Shown: positions 13,804-22,832 of the stretch, one piece after another
Layout of the letters: each line of letters begins with the position of its first letter
How positions within the stretch are numbered: position 1 is the first letter of the stretch
Assembly: GCA_017509715.1 (NCBI GenBank)
Contig: JAFWOU010000015.1
Coordinates: forward strand, 1 to 54,314
DNA: 54,314 nucleotides
Direction: 5' to 3'
DNA from: Paludibacteraceae bacterium
GTDB taxonomy: Bacteria; Bacteroidota; Bacteroidia; Bacteroidales; Paludibacteraceae
Made by a program: the position numbers and the translations under genes
Notes under the pieces: model-generated
The model's database searches: none
What the model saw: the letters and a program-made list of their open reading frames with translations, nothing else
What the model was told of the DNA's origin: nothing

Positions 13804-16278
13804 TTAGTGTTTGAGTAGCGCAAAATCGATTACTTCCTGAATATCCTTCACGTAATGGAAACGAAGACCGCTAAGGTACTTCTCCGGAATGGCTGTGACG
13901 TCCTTACGGTTTTCCTCGCAGAGGACGAGGTCGGTGATGCCGGCACGTTTGGCGGCGAGTATCTTCTCTTTGACGCCACCGATAGGCAGCACCTTGCCGC
14001 GGAGCGTCATCTCGCCGGTCATGGCTATACGCGCGCGTACCTTACGTTTAGTAAAGGCAGAGACGAGAGCGGTGGTCATAGTGATACCGGCCGAAGGACC
14101 GTCCTTAGGTATAGCGCCTTCGGGCACATGGATATGTACGGATTGCGTCTCCAGGTCCTTGGGTCGGATGCCGAACTGGGCAGCGTGGGCCTTGATATAG
14201 CCGAGTGCGATGGTGGCCGATTCCTTCATAACGTCACCCAGGTTGCCGGTGATGGTGAGGGTCGGATTTTTCGCCGGGGATAGCGAAGTCTCGATAAAGA
14301 GTATCTCGCCGCCTACCTGGGTCCAAGCCAGTCCGGTGACAACGCCTATATAGCGATTGGTCTCGTAGGTCTCGTTGGAGAAACGCGGTTGACCGAGATA
14401 GTCGATGATATCCTCGCGGGTGATGGTCTGGTTGTAGGGTTCGTCCATCGCGATACGCGCATCTACCTTGCGGCAGACAGTAGCTATCTGGCGATTGAGC
14501 GAACGTACGCCCGACTCGCGGGTATAGTCGCTGATGATTTGCTCCAGAATGGCCTTCGGGAACTTGAGTTGCGAAGGCCTGAGCGCATGATCGGCGAGCT
14601 GCTTGGGAATCAGGTGGCGCTTAGCAATCTCCTGCTTCTCCTCACGCAGATAACCGGTCATCTCGATGAGTTCCATGCGGTCCAGAAGCGGACGCGGGAT
14701 GGTATCGAGCGTATTGGCCGTAGCGATAAAGAGCACGTTGCTCAGGTCGTACGGCAGATCCAGGTAGTTGTCGTGGAAGGTGTTGTTCTGCTCCGGGTCG
14801 AGCACTTCCAGGAGTGCGGACGTAGGATCGCCCTTGTAGTCGTTGCCGATCTTATCGATTTCATCGAGTACAAAGACGGGGTTGGAACTACGTACTTTGC
14901 GAATATTCTGGATAATACGTCCGGGCATAGCGCCTACGTAGGTGCGGCGATGGCCGCGTATCTCGGCTTCGTCGTGGAGTCCGCCGAGCGAGACGCGTGC
15001 ATACTGGCGTCCGAGAGCATCGGCTATAGAGCGTCCGAGGCTGGTCTTGCCCACGCCCGGAGGGCCATAGAGGCACAGGATGGGGGAGTGGACAGGATGC
15101 GCCTGTTTCTCCTCGTCCGAGCGCAGCGAGAGCTGGCGCTGAACGGCCAGGTACTCCAGGATACGCTCCTTGACTTTCTCCATGCCGTAGTGGTCGTGGT
15201 CGAGCACGGCCTTCGCGTTATGGATGTCGTAGTTGTCGTCGGTTCGGTCGTTCCATGGCAGCGAGAGCAGCGTCTCGAGGTACTCCTGCTGGGTAGAATA
15301 GTCGGAGGAGCGATTGGAGAGCCGCTGAAACTTCTTGAGTTCTTCTTCGAAGCTATGGCGTATCTTGTCGGGCCAGTTCTTCTCCTTGGCTCGGCGCTGC
15401 ATGTCCTTGACCACCTCGGCGGAGGTGTCGCCCAGCTCCTTCTGGATGACCTCCATCTGGTGGTTGAGGTAGTACTCGCGTTGCTGGCGATCGATCTCCT
15501 CCTGGGTCTTAGCCTGGATCTCCTCGTGCATCTTGAGGTTCTCCACTTCGTGGCTGAGAATATCCTGCAGCTTCTTGCCGCGTTCCATGAGCGAATCGGT
15601 AGTGAGCAGATGGTATTTATCTTCTGTTCTCAGGCCGAAATTGACGCAGATATAGTTGACGAGGGTAGGGGGATTGTCGATCGAACTGAGCGTGGTCTTC
15701 GCCTCATCCGGCACATTATCAGCGGCGTCCAGGATATTCTGGGCCAGCTTCTTGATCACGCTGGCCAATGCCAGAAATTCGCGATCGCCGCGCGGCGGGA
15801 ATTGCTCAGGATAGATCTCCATCCGAGCGTGCCAAATATTGTCACGCTGCTCATAATCATGGGCTTTCACGCGTTCATCGCCCCTGAGGAGCACCAGCAG
15901 GTTGTCGTTAGGCAACTCGATAATCTGGCGTATCTCAGCGGCCGTTCCGATCTCATAGAGGTCGTTCGGTCCGGGATCTTGCGTCTCTCGATGGAGTTGG
16001 CAGAATACGCCCACCAGGCGGTTTTCTTCCTTGCAACGCAATGCCAGTTCTTTGTTCTTCTTGCGTCCGATAGTGATTGGCATCAGTACGCCGGGAAAGA
16101 GCACCTGGCCACGAAGCGGCAAGATGGGCAGCAAATCGCCTTCTTTCAGTCTGGGCGATTGCTTGATCTGGAAGACATCATCGTCATCCGTCTGCAGGTC
16201 AGAGAGAACGGATCGTTTTTCGTTCTCATCATCCTCAGGCGTAAGGGCAGTATAATCTATGCTATAGTTGTCGAACAT
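13804..16278 (-). CDS. lon: Lon ATP-dependent serine protease
   Basis: An 824-residue protein with the standard order: N-terminal LON substrate domain ([12 protein letters not shown], about residue 50-250), coiled region, AAA+ module with Walker A GPPGVGKT (about 405) and Walker [11 protein letters not shown], then the Ser/Lys protease with KDGPSAG (Ser about 730) and the catalytic Lys in [14 protein letters not shown]. It degrades misfolded and short-lived regulatory proteins in the cytoplasm. It lies 58 nt downstream of fabD on the same strand. I see no separate promoter with good boxes, so it may be co-transcribed. Confidence 0.97.
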   Translation of the reverse strand: MFDNYSIDYTALTPEDDENEKRSVLSDLQTDDDDVFQIKQSPRLKEGDLLPILPLRGQVLFPGVLMPITIGRKKNKELALRCKEENRLVGVFCQLHRETQDPGPNDLYEIGTAAEIRQIIELPNDNLLVLLRGDERVKAHDYEQRDNIWHARMEIYPEQFPPRGDREFLALASVIKKLAQNILDAADNVPDEAKTTLSSIDNPPTLVNYICVNFGLRTEDKYHLLTTDSLMERGKKLQDILSHEVENLKMHEEIQAKTQEEIDRQQREYYLNHQMEVIQKELGDTSAEVVKDMQRRAKEKNWPDKIRHSFEEELKKFQRLSNRSSDYSTQQEYLETLLSLPWNDRTDDNYDIHNAKAVLDHDHYGMEKVKERILEYLAVQRQLSLRSDEEKQAHPVHSPILCLYGPPGVGKTSLGRSIADALGRQYARVSLGGLHDEAEIRGHRRTYVGAMPGRIIQNIRKVRSSNPVFVLDEIDKIGNDYKGDPTSALLEVLDPEQNNTFHDNYLDLPYDLSNVLFIATANTLDTIPRPLLDRMELIEMTGYLREEKQEIAKRHLIPKQLADHALRPSQLKFPKAILEQIISDYTRESGVRSLNRQIATVCRKVDARIAMDEPYNQTITREDIIDYLGQPRFSNETYETNRYIGVVTGLAWTQVGGEILFIETSLSPAKNPTLTITGNLGDVMKESATIALGYIKAHAAQFGIRPKDLETQSVHIHVPEGAIPKDGPSAGITMTTALVSAFTKRKVRARIAMTGEMTLRGKVLPIGGVKEKILAAKRAGITDLVLCEENRKDVTAIPEKYLSGLRFHYVKDIQEVIDFALLKH

Positions 16279-16336
16279 CTACAGTAATCAAAATATAGTA
16301 TTTAACATAATCTCAATTAGCGCATCTTTGGGCATA

Positions 16337-17206
16337 TTAGCCGACAAAGACTTCGGAATTGATCTTTTTGATGAGTCCTTTGAGCACATCACCCGGTCCG
16401 AATTCATAGAAATGGTCCGCGCCATCTATGATCATATTCTTGATCGTTTGTGTCCAGCGTACGGGAGACGTGAGTTGGAGCACGAGATTCTGGCGGATAG
16501 CTTCGGGATCGGTTTGAGGATATGCGTTGGTATTCTGATAGATCGGACACTTAGGCTCGTGGAACTCGGTAGCCATGATGGCCGATTTGAGTTCCTCGGC
16601 CGCAGGCTGCATGAGCGGCGAATGGAAGGCGCCGCCAACCTGGAGACGGAGCGCACGTTTGGCGCCATTCTCGCGCAGCACTTCGCAGGCCTTGTCGATA
16701 CCGGCTACGGTGCCGGAGATGACCACCTGCCCGGGACAGTTGAAATTGGCCGCTACGACCACTTCGCCCGAGATATGCTGGCATATTTCCTCCACGCGGT
16801 CGTCCTGCATACCGAGCACGGCTGCCATGGTAGATTCCTGCATCTCGCAGGCTTTCTGCATGGCTTGTGCACGCTTATGGACAAGACGAAGTGCATCCTC
16901 AAAACTGAGCGCGCCGCATGCTACGAGCGCACTATATTCGCCCAAACTATGACCGGCTACCATGTCCGGATGCTCTACGGTCAGTACGTTGTTAGCCACC
17001 ACAGAGTGCAGAAAAACAGCAGGTTGCGTGATATCTGTCTGCTTGAGTTGCTCTGCCGTACCGGAGAACATCACGTCGGTGAGTCGGAATCCGAGTACCT
17101 CGTTAGCCCGTTCGCATATCTCGCGAGCGACGGGATACATGTCATACAAATCTTTGCACATGCCCTCATACTGAGAGCCTTGACCTGGAAAAACAAATGC
17201 TTTCAT
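16337..17206 (-). CDS. fabD: Malonyl-CoA:ACP transacylase
   Basis: 289 residues from MKAFVFPGQGSQ. The nucleophile motif is GHSLGEYSAL (Ser near 87). GGAFHSPLM carries the catalytic His, and NFNCPGQVVISG is the usual FabD segment. It moves malonyl groups from CoA to acyl carrier protein at the start of fatty acid synthesis. The frame stays open 18 codons further upstream, but that part runs through the promoter at 17229-17260, so 17206 is the start. Confidence 0.95.
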   Translation of the reverse strand: MKAFVFPGQGSQYEGMCKDLYDMYPVAREICERANEVLGFRLTDVMFSGTAEQLKQTDITQPAVFLHSVVANNVLTVEHPDMVAGHSLGEYSALVACGALSFEDALRLVHKRAQAMQKACEMQESTMAAVLGMQDDRVEEICQHISGEVVVAANFNCPGQVVISGTVAGIDKACEVLRENGAKRALRLQVGGAFHSPLMQPAAEELKSAIMATEFHEPKCPIYQNTNAYPQTDPEAIRQNLVLQLTSPVRWTQTIKNMIIDGADHFYEFGPGDVLKGLIKKINSEVFVG

Positions 17207-17228
17207 GTTCAAAAATCCAAATTTGGGT

Positions 17229-17260
17229 GCAAAGTTACTAAAAAAAATAGATATGTGCAA
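17229..17260 (-). promoter_or_regulatory. Promoter of fabD (and probably lon)
   Basis: Minus strand: TTGCACATATC, 20-nt spacing, TAACTTTGC. Predicted start about 18 nt before the fabD ATG. Confidence 0.8.
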
Positions 17261-17353
17261 GTATTTCGATATATTTATTAAGGAAAAATGTCTTTTTTTT
17301 TAGAAATCTGCGGGAATTGCAGGATTCCATTTTTAATTTTTAATTAAATTTTG

Positions 17354-17362
17354 TAACTTTGC
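17354..17362 (+). promoter_or_regulatory. -7 box TAACTTTGC of the 17394 operon
   Basis: Good -7 box; at 20-nt spacing there is only a T run instead of TTTG. The predicted start is near 17367, so the TTG at 17370 cannot be the start of translation; ATG 17394 is used. Confidence 0.65.
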
Positions 17363-17393
17363 AGCGATTTTGGACTATTGTGTGACCGCAGTT

Positions 17394-18305
17394 ATGAATA
17401 TTGCATTTACTACCCCACTCCCAGCTGAAGGATTTAGCCGCTTGCGAGGCTATCAGCTTTATGCGGATCCCGAGATAGCCGAGGTGCTGGTTTCGACGTT
17501 TGACAAACGTGTGGATCGCGAGATGATCAGCCAGATGCCACGTCTGCGTCTGATAGCCAATTTTGGTGCGGGATACAACAATATCGACCTGGAAGCCTGC
17601 CGCGAGCGTGGTATTCGGGTGACCAACACCCCGATGTCGGTGGTAGAACCTACGGCCGAGTTGGCCTTTGCGCTTATGCTGTCCGTGGCACGCAATGTAT
17701 GTCTGCGTGACCGTCAGCTACGTGAGGGACAGTGTGAACCGATGGCCGTGATGAACAATCTGAGTCACGGGCTATATGGAAAAACGCTCGGTATCATCGG
17801 TATGGGACGTATCGGTCAAGCCTTGGCACGCCGTGCGCTGGCCAGCGGCATGAAGATCGTCTATCACAACCGTCATCGCCTGCCGGAGGAGATCGAACGG
17901 CGCTATGAAGCACACTACCTGCCGCAGGATGTGCTGCTGCAACAGGCTGATTTTGTGTCGCTCAACCTACCCTACACGCCCGAGAGTCATCACCTGATAG
18001 GTGCGCCGCAACTGACGCTCATGCGTTCGACGGCATACCTTGTTAACACCGCGCGTGGCGCGCACGTGGACGAAGAAGCCCTGATTCGTGCGTTGAAAGC
18101 GGGACAAATAGCGGGTGCTGCCATGGATGTGTATGAACACGAACCGCAGATAGCGGATGAACTACTTCGCATGCCGAATGTGGTGGTGTCGCCGCATACG
18201 GGTACCGGCACATGGGAAGGCCGACTGGCCATGTGCGAGGAAGTGACCGACAATATACTGGCTTTTGCTGATAATGAACCAATTAAAATGAATATCGTAT
18301 TATGA
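17394..18305 (+). CDS. D-isomer specific 2-hydroxyacid dehydrogenase
   Basis: 303 residues from ATG 17394. NAD-binding motif GKTLGIIGMGRIGQALARR. Catalytic Arg in NTARGAHVDEEAL, Glu in AMDVYEHEP, and His in SPHTGTGTWEGR, the classic Arg-Glu-His set. It reduces a 2-oxo acid or oxidises a D-2-hydroxy acid; glyoxylate/hydroxypyruvate or phosphoglycerate are possible, and the length (no C-terminal ACT) argues against a full SerA. First gene of a plus-strand operon; it overlaps the next gene by ATGA. Confidence 0.9.
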   Translation: MNIAFTTPLPAEGFSRLRGYQLYADPEIAEVLVSTFDKRVDREMISQMPRLRLIANFGAGYNNIDLEACRERGIRVTNTPMSVVEPTAELAFALMLSVARNVCLRDRQLREGQCEPMAVMNNLSHGLYGKTLGIIGMGRIGQALARRALASGMKIVYHNRHRLPEEIERRYEAHYLPQDVLLQQADFVSLNLPYTPESHHLIGAPQLTLMRSTAYLVNTARGAHVDEEALIRALKAGQIAGAAMDVYEHEPQIADELLRMPNVVVSPHTGTGTWEGRLAMCEEVTDNILAFADNEPIKMNIVL

Positions 18306-18820
18306 AAAAAATCATGCTTTTTGTAGCAGCCGCCATGCTGATGGCCGGTTGCGGTTTTCTGAAGAACACCACCAGTAGTGAAACCACCACGACGCAGGCA
18401 CAGACCACGACGCCGACCGATCCGATGGTGGCCGGACAAGGTGCAGGTAATGCGCTGCATGCGCTTTATACTCAGTATAAAGCCGACGGCAACAAGTTCA
18501 ACTACAAGAACACCCAGAACATCCTGAACACGGTGACCCTGATTGCCAACTGCGAGAACCTGAAGACGCAGTATAAGGACAAGACCTACCTGACCAACTT
18601 CGGTAAGGGATTGATTGCCAGCTCGATGGGACTGGTAACCCAGCAAAACGTGACGACGGTGACCAACAGCCTGGTGGACATGGTTAAGAACAGCGAGACT
18701 GTTCAGAACGCTACGACCAGCGTGCAGAATACCGCTAATACCGCTGCCGGTTATGCCAATACGGCTTCGCAGTATGCAAGTGCGCTGAGCACACTCCTGG
18801 GAGCATTTGGAGGAAAGTGA
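18302..18820 (+). CDS. Lipoprotein of unknown function (172 aa)
   Basis: Lipoprotein signal [17 protein letters not shown] with Cys17 as acylation site, a Thr-rich linker, then a helical body ([27 protein letters not shown]) and an Ala/Thr-rich tail with repeated NT[AT] steps ([19 protein letters not shown]) that may form a glycine-poor amphipathic helix. I know no family name. Coupled to the dehydrogenase by a four-base overlap and 1 nt before the pepT start. Confidence 0.8.
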   Translation: MKKIMLFVAAAMLMAGCGFLKNTTSSETTTTQAQTTTPTDPMVAGQGAGNALHALYTQYKADGNKFNYKNTQNILNTVTLIANCENLKTQYKDKTYLTNFGKGLIASSMGLVTQQNVTTVTNSLVDMVKNSETVQNATTSVQNTANTAAGYANTASQYASALSTLLGAFGGK

Positions 18821-18821
18821 T

Positions 18822-20057
18822 ATGAATATCGTAGATAGATTTTTGAAATACGTGTCGTTCTGCACCACCAGCGACGAGAACACCAACATGACGCCGTCTA
18901 CACCGGGTCAGATGGAGTTTGCTCAGTACCTGACCGACGAACTGAAACAGATCGGCCTGACGGAGGTGACACTGGATAAGAACGGCTATATTATGGCGAC
19001 CTTGCCGGCCAATAATGGCGAATGTCGAATGGCGAATGGCGAAAGTCCCGTTATCGGCTTTATTGCCCATATGGACACGGCGCCGGATGCCAGCGGACGC
19101 AACGTGAAGCCGCGCATCGTGAAGGCTTACGACGGTCAGGACATCGTGCTGAACGATGAGGAGAATATCGTGCTGGAGACGGCTAAGTATCCCGAGATAC
19201 TGCGTTATCAGGGCCAGGACATCATCGTGACGAACGGTAAGACCCTGCTGGGTGCGGATGACAAAGCCGGCATTGCCGAGATCGTGACGGCCATGGAGTA
19301 TCTGGTACAGCATCCGGAAATCAAGCACGGCAAGATACGCGTGGGCTTCACGCCCGACGAGGAGATTGGTCAGGGTGCCGATCACTTCGACGTGAAAGCC
19401 TTCGGAGCTGACTTTGCGTACACGATGGACGGTGGCGCGATAGGTGAACTGGAGTACGAGAACTTCAATGCCGCCAGTTGCAAGATCCGCGTTCACGGCG
19501 TGAACGTGCATCCGGGTAGTGCGTATCATAAGATGCAAAACTCGATGCGTATCGCCTACCAGCTGGCCGTCATGTTGCCGCGTTGGGAGACGCCGGAGCA
19601 TACACAGGGATACGAGGGATTCTACCACCTGATCGGTATGTCGGGTACGGTAGAGGAGACCACGCTGAGCTACATCATTCGTGACCACGACCGCCATCGC
19701 TTCGAGAGTCGCAAGCGCGAGATGGAGCACCTGGTACGCAAAGTAAATCGCGAATACGGTGAGGGAACGGCAGAGATAGAACTTCGTGACCAGTACTACA
19801 ATATGCGCGAGAAGATCGAACCCGTGATGCATATCATCGATCTGGCCGAAGAAGCGATGAAGGCTGTAGGTGTGACGCCCGAAGTGAAACCGATACGTGG
19901 CGGAACGGATGGCGCTCGATTGAGCTTTGAGGGACTACCCTGCCCCAACATCTTTGCAGGCGGCGAGAACTTCCACAGCCGCTATGAGTATCTGCCGATT
20001 CCATCGCTGGAAAAAGCATCGGAAGTCATTCTGGAAATCATTAAAAGAGCAAAATAA
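18822..20057 (+). CDS. pepT: Peptidase T (aminotripeptidase)
   Basis: 411 residues from ATG 18822, which has GGAGG upstream; an in-frame TTG at 18807 overlaps the previous gene. M20 metallopeptidase with [10 protein letters not shown] (metal His and Asp), [12 protein letters not shown] (bridging Asp), and [13 protein letters not shown] (catalytic Glu pair), plus the dimerisation insert and metal-binding His in [11 protein letters not shown] near the end. Removes the N-terminal residue of tripeptides in the cytoplasm. Odd: residues about 66-75 ([10 protein letters not shown]) come from a 7-nt tandem repeat. Confidence 0.93.
   Translation: MNIVDRFLKYVSFCTTSDENTNMTPSTPGQMEFAQYLTDELKQIGLTEVTLDKNGYIMATLPANNGECRMANGESPVIGFIAHMDTAPDASGRNVKPRIVKAYDGQDIVLNDEENIVLETAKYPEILRYQGQDIIVTNGKTLLGADDKAGIAEIVTAMEYLVQHPEIKHGKIRVGFTPDEEIGQGADHFDVKAFGADFAYTMDGGAIGELEYENFNAASCKIRVHGVNVHPGSAYHKMQNSMRIAYQLAVMLPRWETPEHTQGYEGFYHLIGMSGTVEETTLSYIIRDHDRHRFESRKREMEHLVRKVNREYGEGTAEIELRDQYYNMREKIEPVMHIIDLAEEAMKAVGVTPEVKPIRGGTDGARLSFEGLPCPNIFAGGENFHSRYEYLPIPSLEKASEVILEIIKRAK
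19015..19042. repeat. 7-nt tandem microrepeat inside pepT
   Basis: ATGGCGA, ATGTCGA, ATGGCGA, ATGGCGA in tandem, in frame with pepT. The total of 28 nt implies compensating changes at the edges. Confidence 0.85.
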
Positions 20058-20058
20058 T

Positions 20059-21144
20059 ATGTTGAAAACCACACCGTTTACCGACGTGCATATCGCACTC
20101 GGTGCCAAGATGGCAGAATTTGCCGGATTTAACATGCCGATCCAGTATCCGACCGGTATCAACCAGGAACATATGATCGTACGCGAAGGCGTAGGCGTGT
20201 TTGACGTGAGCCATATGGGTGAGTTCTGGGTAAAAGGCGAGAAAGCGCTTGACTTCCTGCAGTATATCACCACCAACGACGTGAGCAAACTGGATGCCGG
20301 TAAGGCGCAGTACACCTGCATGCCGAATGGTAAGGGAGGTATCGTGGACGACCTGATCATCTACAAGTACTCGACGACCAAGTATCTCATGGTAGTGAAT
20401 GCCGGCAATATTGACAAAGACTGGAATTGGGTGAACCATATTCTGGAGCTGAAATTCAAGGATGCCGATCTGAAACTAGAGAACGCTTCGGCGCGTTATG
20501 GTCAGTTGGCCGTTCAGGGTCCGAAAGCTACCGAACTGCTGCAACTGCTGACCGATGCTGACCTGAGTGCGATTCCGTACTACAGCTTCCGCGAGTGGAA
20601 CTTCGCTGGCGTGCAGGGCGTAATACTGAGCAATACGGGTTATACGGGAGCCGGCGGCTTTGAGCTCTATTTCCCGGCTGAGAAGGGCAAACAGATCTGG
20701 GATGCGCTGTTCGAAGTAGGCAAACCCTTCGGACTGGCTCCTATCGGACTTGGTGCACGCGATAGTCTGCGTCTGGAGAAATGGTACTGCCTATACGGTC
20801 ACGATATCGACGACACCACGTCGCCGCTGGAAGCCGGCTTGGGATGGATCACCAAATTGGATGCTAAGGACTTTATCGACAAGGAGTTCCTGCAGAAGCA
20901 GAAAGCCGAAGGCGTACAGCGCAAACTGGTGCACTTTGAGTGTCTGGAGCGTGCTATCCCGCGTAACGGTTACGAGATATGCGATGCAGAAGGCAACGTG
21001 ATCGGAAACGTGACGAGCGGTATTATGCTGCCGAATACCAAGGTAGGTATCGGTATGGGTTACGTGAAGACCGCCTTTGCCAAGAAGGAAACTATCATCT
21101 ATATCAAGATTCGCGAGAAACTGCAGCCGGCTAAGATAGTATAG
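20059..21144 (+). CDS. gcvT: Aminomethyltransferase (glycine cleavage T protein)
   Basis: 361 residues from ATG 20059, 1 nt after the pepT stop. Family signs are [10 protein letters not shown] near residue 50, the conserved Asp region in [44 protein letters not shown], and [12 protein letters not shown] at the C-terminus. It passes the methylene group of glycine from the lipoylated H protein to tetrahydrofolate. No gcvH or gcvP is nearby. Confidence 0.95.
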   Translation: MLKTTPFTDVHIALGAKMAEFAGFNMPIQYPTGINQEHMIVREGVGVFDVSHMGEFWVKGEKALDFLQYITTNDVSKLDAGKAQYTCMPNGKGGIVDDLIIYKYSTTKYLMVVNAGNIDKDWNWVNHILELKFKDADLKLENASARYGQLAVQGPKATELLQLLTDADLSAIPYYSFREWNFAGVQGVILSNTGYTGAGGFELYFPAEKGKQIWDALFEVGKPFGLAPIGLGARDSLRLEKWYCLYGHDIDDTTSPLEAGLGWITKLDAKDFIDKEFLQKQKAEGVQRKLVHFECLERAIPRNGYEICDAEGNVIGNVTSGIMLPNTKVGIGMGYVKTAFAKKETIIYIKIREKLQPAKIV

Positions 21145-21171
21145 TCGAAAGTCAAAAGTCGAAAGTCGAAA
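21144..21171. repeat. 7-nt tandem microrepeat between gcvT and the patatin gene
   Basis: GTCGAAA, GTCAAAA, GTCGAAA, GTCGAAA. It starts on the last base of the gcvT stop codon and ends 3 nt before the next ATG. Confidence 0.9.
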
Positions 21172-21174
21172 GCA

Positions 21175-22119
21175 ATGGGTAAACATGTTGCTTTGGTGTT
21201 AGGATCCGGCGGTGCACGCGGACTGGCACATATCGGGGCCATTGAGGAACTGGAAGAACGGGGTTACAAGATCACGTCGATAGCCGGTTGCTCGATGGGT
21301 TCGATTATAGCCGGCATGTATGCTGCCGGACGACTGAAAGAAGCTAAGGAGTGGTTCTTGCAGGTGGATAAGCAGCTGATTCTGAAGATGATGGACATCA
21401 ACCTGCTGAGCACGAACTCAATCGTCAAGGGGAGTCGTATCATCGAGGAGCTGCAGACCATCGTGCCCGATCAGCCGCTGGAGAGTCTCCGGATCCCCTG
21501 TTCGCTGGTGGCGGCCGACATGATTGCCACGGATCAGGTGGTGTTCACCAAGGGAAGTCTGTTTGAAGCCGTGCGTGCCTCGATCAGTATTCCCCTCTTC
21601 TTCGAACCCGTACAACGCGGCCGACGACTGCTGGTGGACGGCGGAATACTGAATCCGCTTCCGCTGGACGTGGTGAAACGTCAGAAGGGTGACATCCTGG
21701 TGGCGATGGACATATCGGGCAAGGATAAGATGGTCGTTCCGCAGGAGGACCCCGAGATGGTGAACCTGCGTAAGCCGCTGGATTTCATAGAGAGCAAAGG
21801 TATCGACGTGCCGGAGAGCGTAGAGGACAAACTGCGGGAACTGAGTACGCGCGTGAACGTTATTAGACGCAAGCGCGCGCGCGACCTGCGCCGTAACGTC
21901 AGTTTCTTCGGATTGCTCGACCGCATGAGCGATATGCAGATTCAGCAGAATACCTTGCTCAGCCTGCGTCTTACCCCACCCGATGTACATGCTGTCATGC
22001 CGCAGTACGCCTTCAATACCTTTGACTTCGACAAGGCCGAAGAGATCATCGACCAGGGACGACTACTGATGCGCGATGCGCTGAACCGCTATGAACAAGC
22101 GCAAGCCGAGAAGGGATAA
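21175..22119 (+). CDS. Patatin-like phospholipase
   Basis: 314 residues. Oxyanion loop GSGGARG, nucleophile elbow GCSMG (Ser about 42) and the catalytic Asp in LLVDGGILNPLP. No signal peptide, so a cytoplasmic RssA/YlbK-type enzyme rather than a secreted one. Hydrolyses acyl esters of lipids. Followed after 3 nt by a TetR regulator and then an acyl-CoA synthetase, a set that would release and reactivate fatty acids. Confidence 0.92.
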   Translation: MGKHVALVLGSGGARGLAHIGAIEELEERGYKITSIAGCSMGSIIAGMYAAGRLKEAKEWFLQVDKQLILKMMDINLLSTNSIVKGSRIIEELQTIVPDQPLESLRIPCSLVAADMIATDQVVFTKGSLFEAVRASISIPLFFEPVQRGRRLLVDGGILNPLPLDVVKRQKGDILVAMDISGKDKMVVPQEDPEMVNLRKPLDFIESKGIDVPESVEDKLRELSTRVNVIRRKRARDLRRNVSFFGLLDRMSDMQIQQNTLLSLRLTPPDVHAVMPQYAFNTFDFDKAEEIIDQGRLLMRDALNRYEQAQAEKG

Positions 22120-22122
22120 AGC

Positions 22123-22719
22123 ATGAAGGACCGACGCGAATATATCATCAGCAAGGCCATGGAGCTGTATGCGTTGCAGGGCTTTGGCCAGACGAGCATC
22201 ACCGACCTGCAGAACGCGCTGGACATGGGGCGCGGTACGCTCTACTACTACTTCTCGGATCAGGAGGAACTCTTCCAGACCTGCATGGAACGCTATTTTT
22301 TGCAACCCAAGCAGGCTGCGCTACAGTTACCGGAAAACGTCACGATGGACGAGATGATCGGCGCCATGGAACGCTATCTGGACAGCCTGCAAGCTGCCCT
22401 GCTGCAGTTTGAGGACAAGCGCGTGAACACGAGCAACGTCAACAACCTGATGTTTGACGCCTATACTCGTTTTCCTTCGCTGCGCCGCAAGGCACAACGG
22501 CTGGCTCTGAAGGAACTGGACCTTTGGCGACGCGCCATCAACTACGGACAACGTACGGGCGATATACGTCGTGACATCGATGCCGAACTGACAGCTATCA
22601 TGTTTGCCCACATCAAGAATAGCTATGATAGCGGACTGACCGGGGCGAAAATGGACTTCGACCTGCTCAAACGCACGTATCACGGCTTGTATAAATTGAT
22701 AAAATCGGGTCAAAATTAA
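22123..22719 (+). CDS. TetR-family transcriptional regulator
   Basis: 198 residues. Typical N-terminal helix-turn-helix: GFGQTSITDLQNALDMGRG followed by TLYYYFSDQEELF (residues about 20-52). The C-terminal ligand domain is helical. Last gene of the operon. A partly symmetric 18-bp site lies 14 nt after it in the promoter of the acyl-CoA synthetase, so fatty acid or acyl-CoA sensing (FadR-like) is a plausible inference. Confidence 0.9.
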   Translation: MKDRREYIISKAMELYALQGFGQTSITDLQNALDMGRGTLYYYFSDQEELFQTCMERYFLQPKQAALQLPENVTMDEMIGAMERYLDSLQAALLQFEDKRVNTSNVNNLMFDAYTRFPSLRRKAQRLALKELDLWRRAINYGQRTGDIRRDIDAELTAIMFAHIKNSYDSGLTGAKMDFDLLKRTYHGLYKLIKSGQN

Positions 22720-22732
22720 GATTATTGTCGTT

Positions 22733-22750
22733 TTTGAACGATAGTTCGAA
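22733..22750. promoter_or_regulatory. Operator candidate for the TetR regulator
   Basis: TTTGAAC-GATA-GTTCGAA is an 18-bp inverted repeat (GAAC/GTTC arms exact, one mismatch each side). It covers the position of the -33 box of the next promoter. Confidence 0.55.
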
Positions 22751-22760
22751 TATAAAGCAG

Positions 22761-22769
22761 TAATTTTGC
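22761..22769 (+). promoter_or_regulatory. -7 box TAATTTTGC of the acyl-CoA synthetase gene
   Basis: Good -7 box; the -33 region falls inside the inverted repeat at 22733-22750. Leader about 60 nt. Confidence 0.7.
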
Positions 22770-22832
22770 ATCCGGTTTTGAAAAAGACCGCATAAAAGAA
22801 ACAGAAATTTAGAAAAAATAAGTCCTATTCAT

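Noticed and set aside
14389..16287. Long plus-strand frame opposite lon (632 codons)
   Set aside because: It is the mirror of a highly conserved gene, with odd composition and no motif.
17207..17260. Longer fabD start at 17260
   Set aside because: The extension is read through the promoter boxes and lacks homology; MKAFVFPGQG is the usual FabD start.
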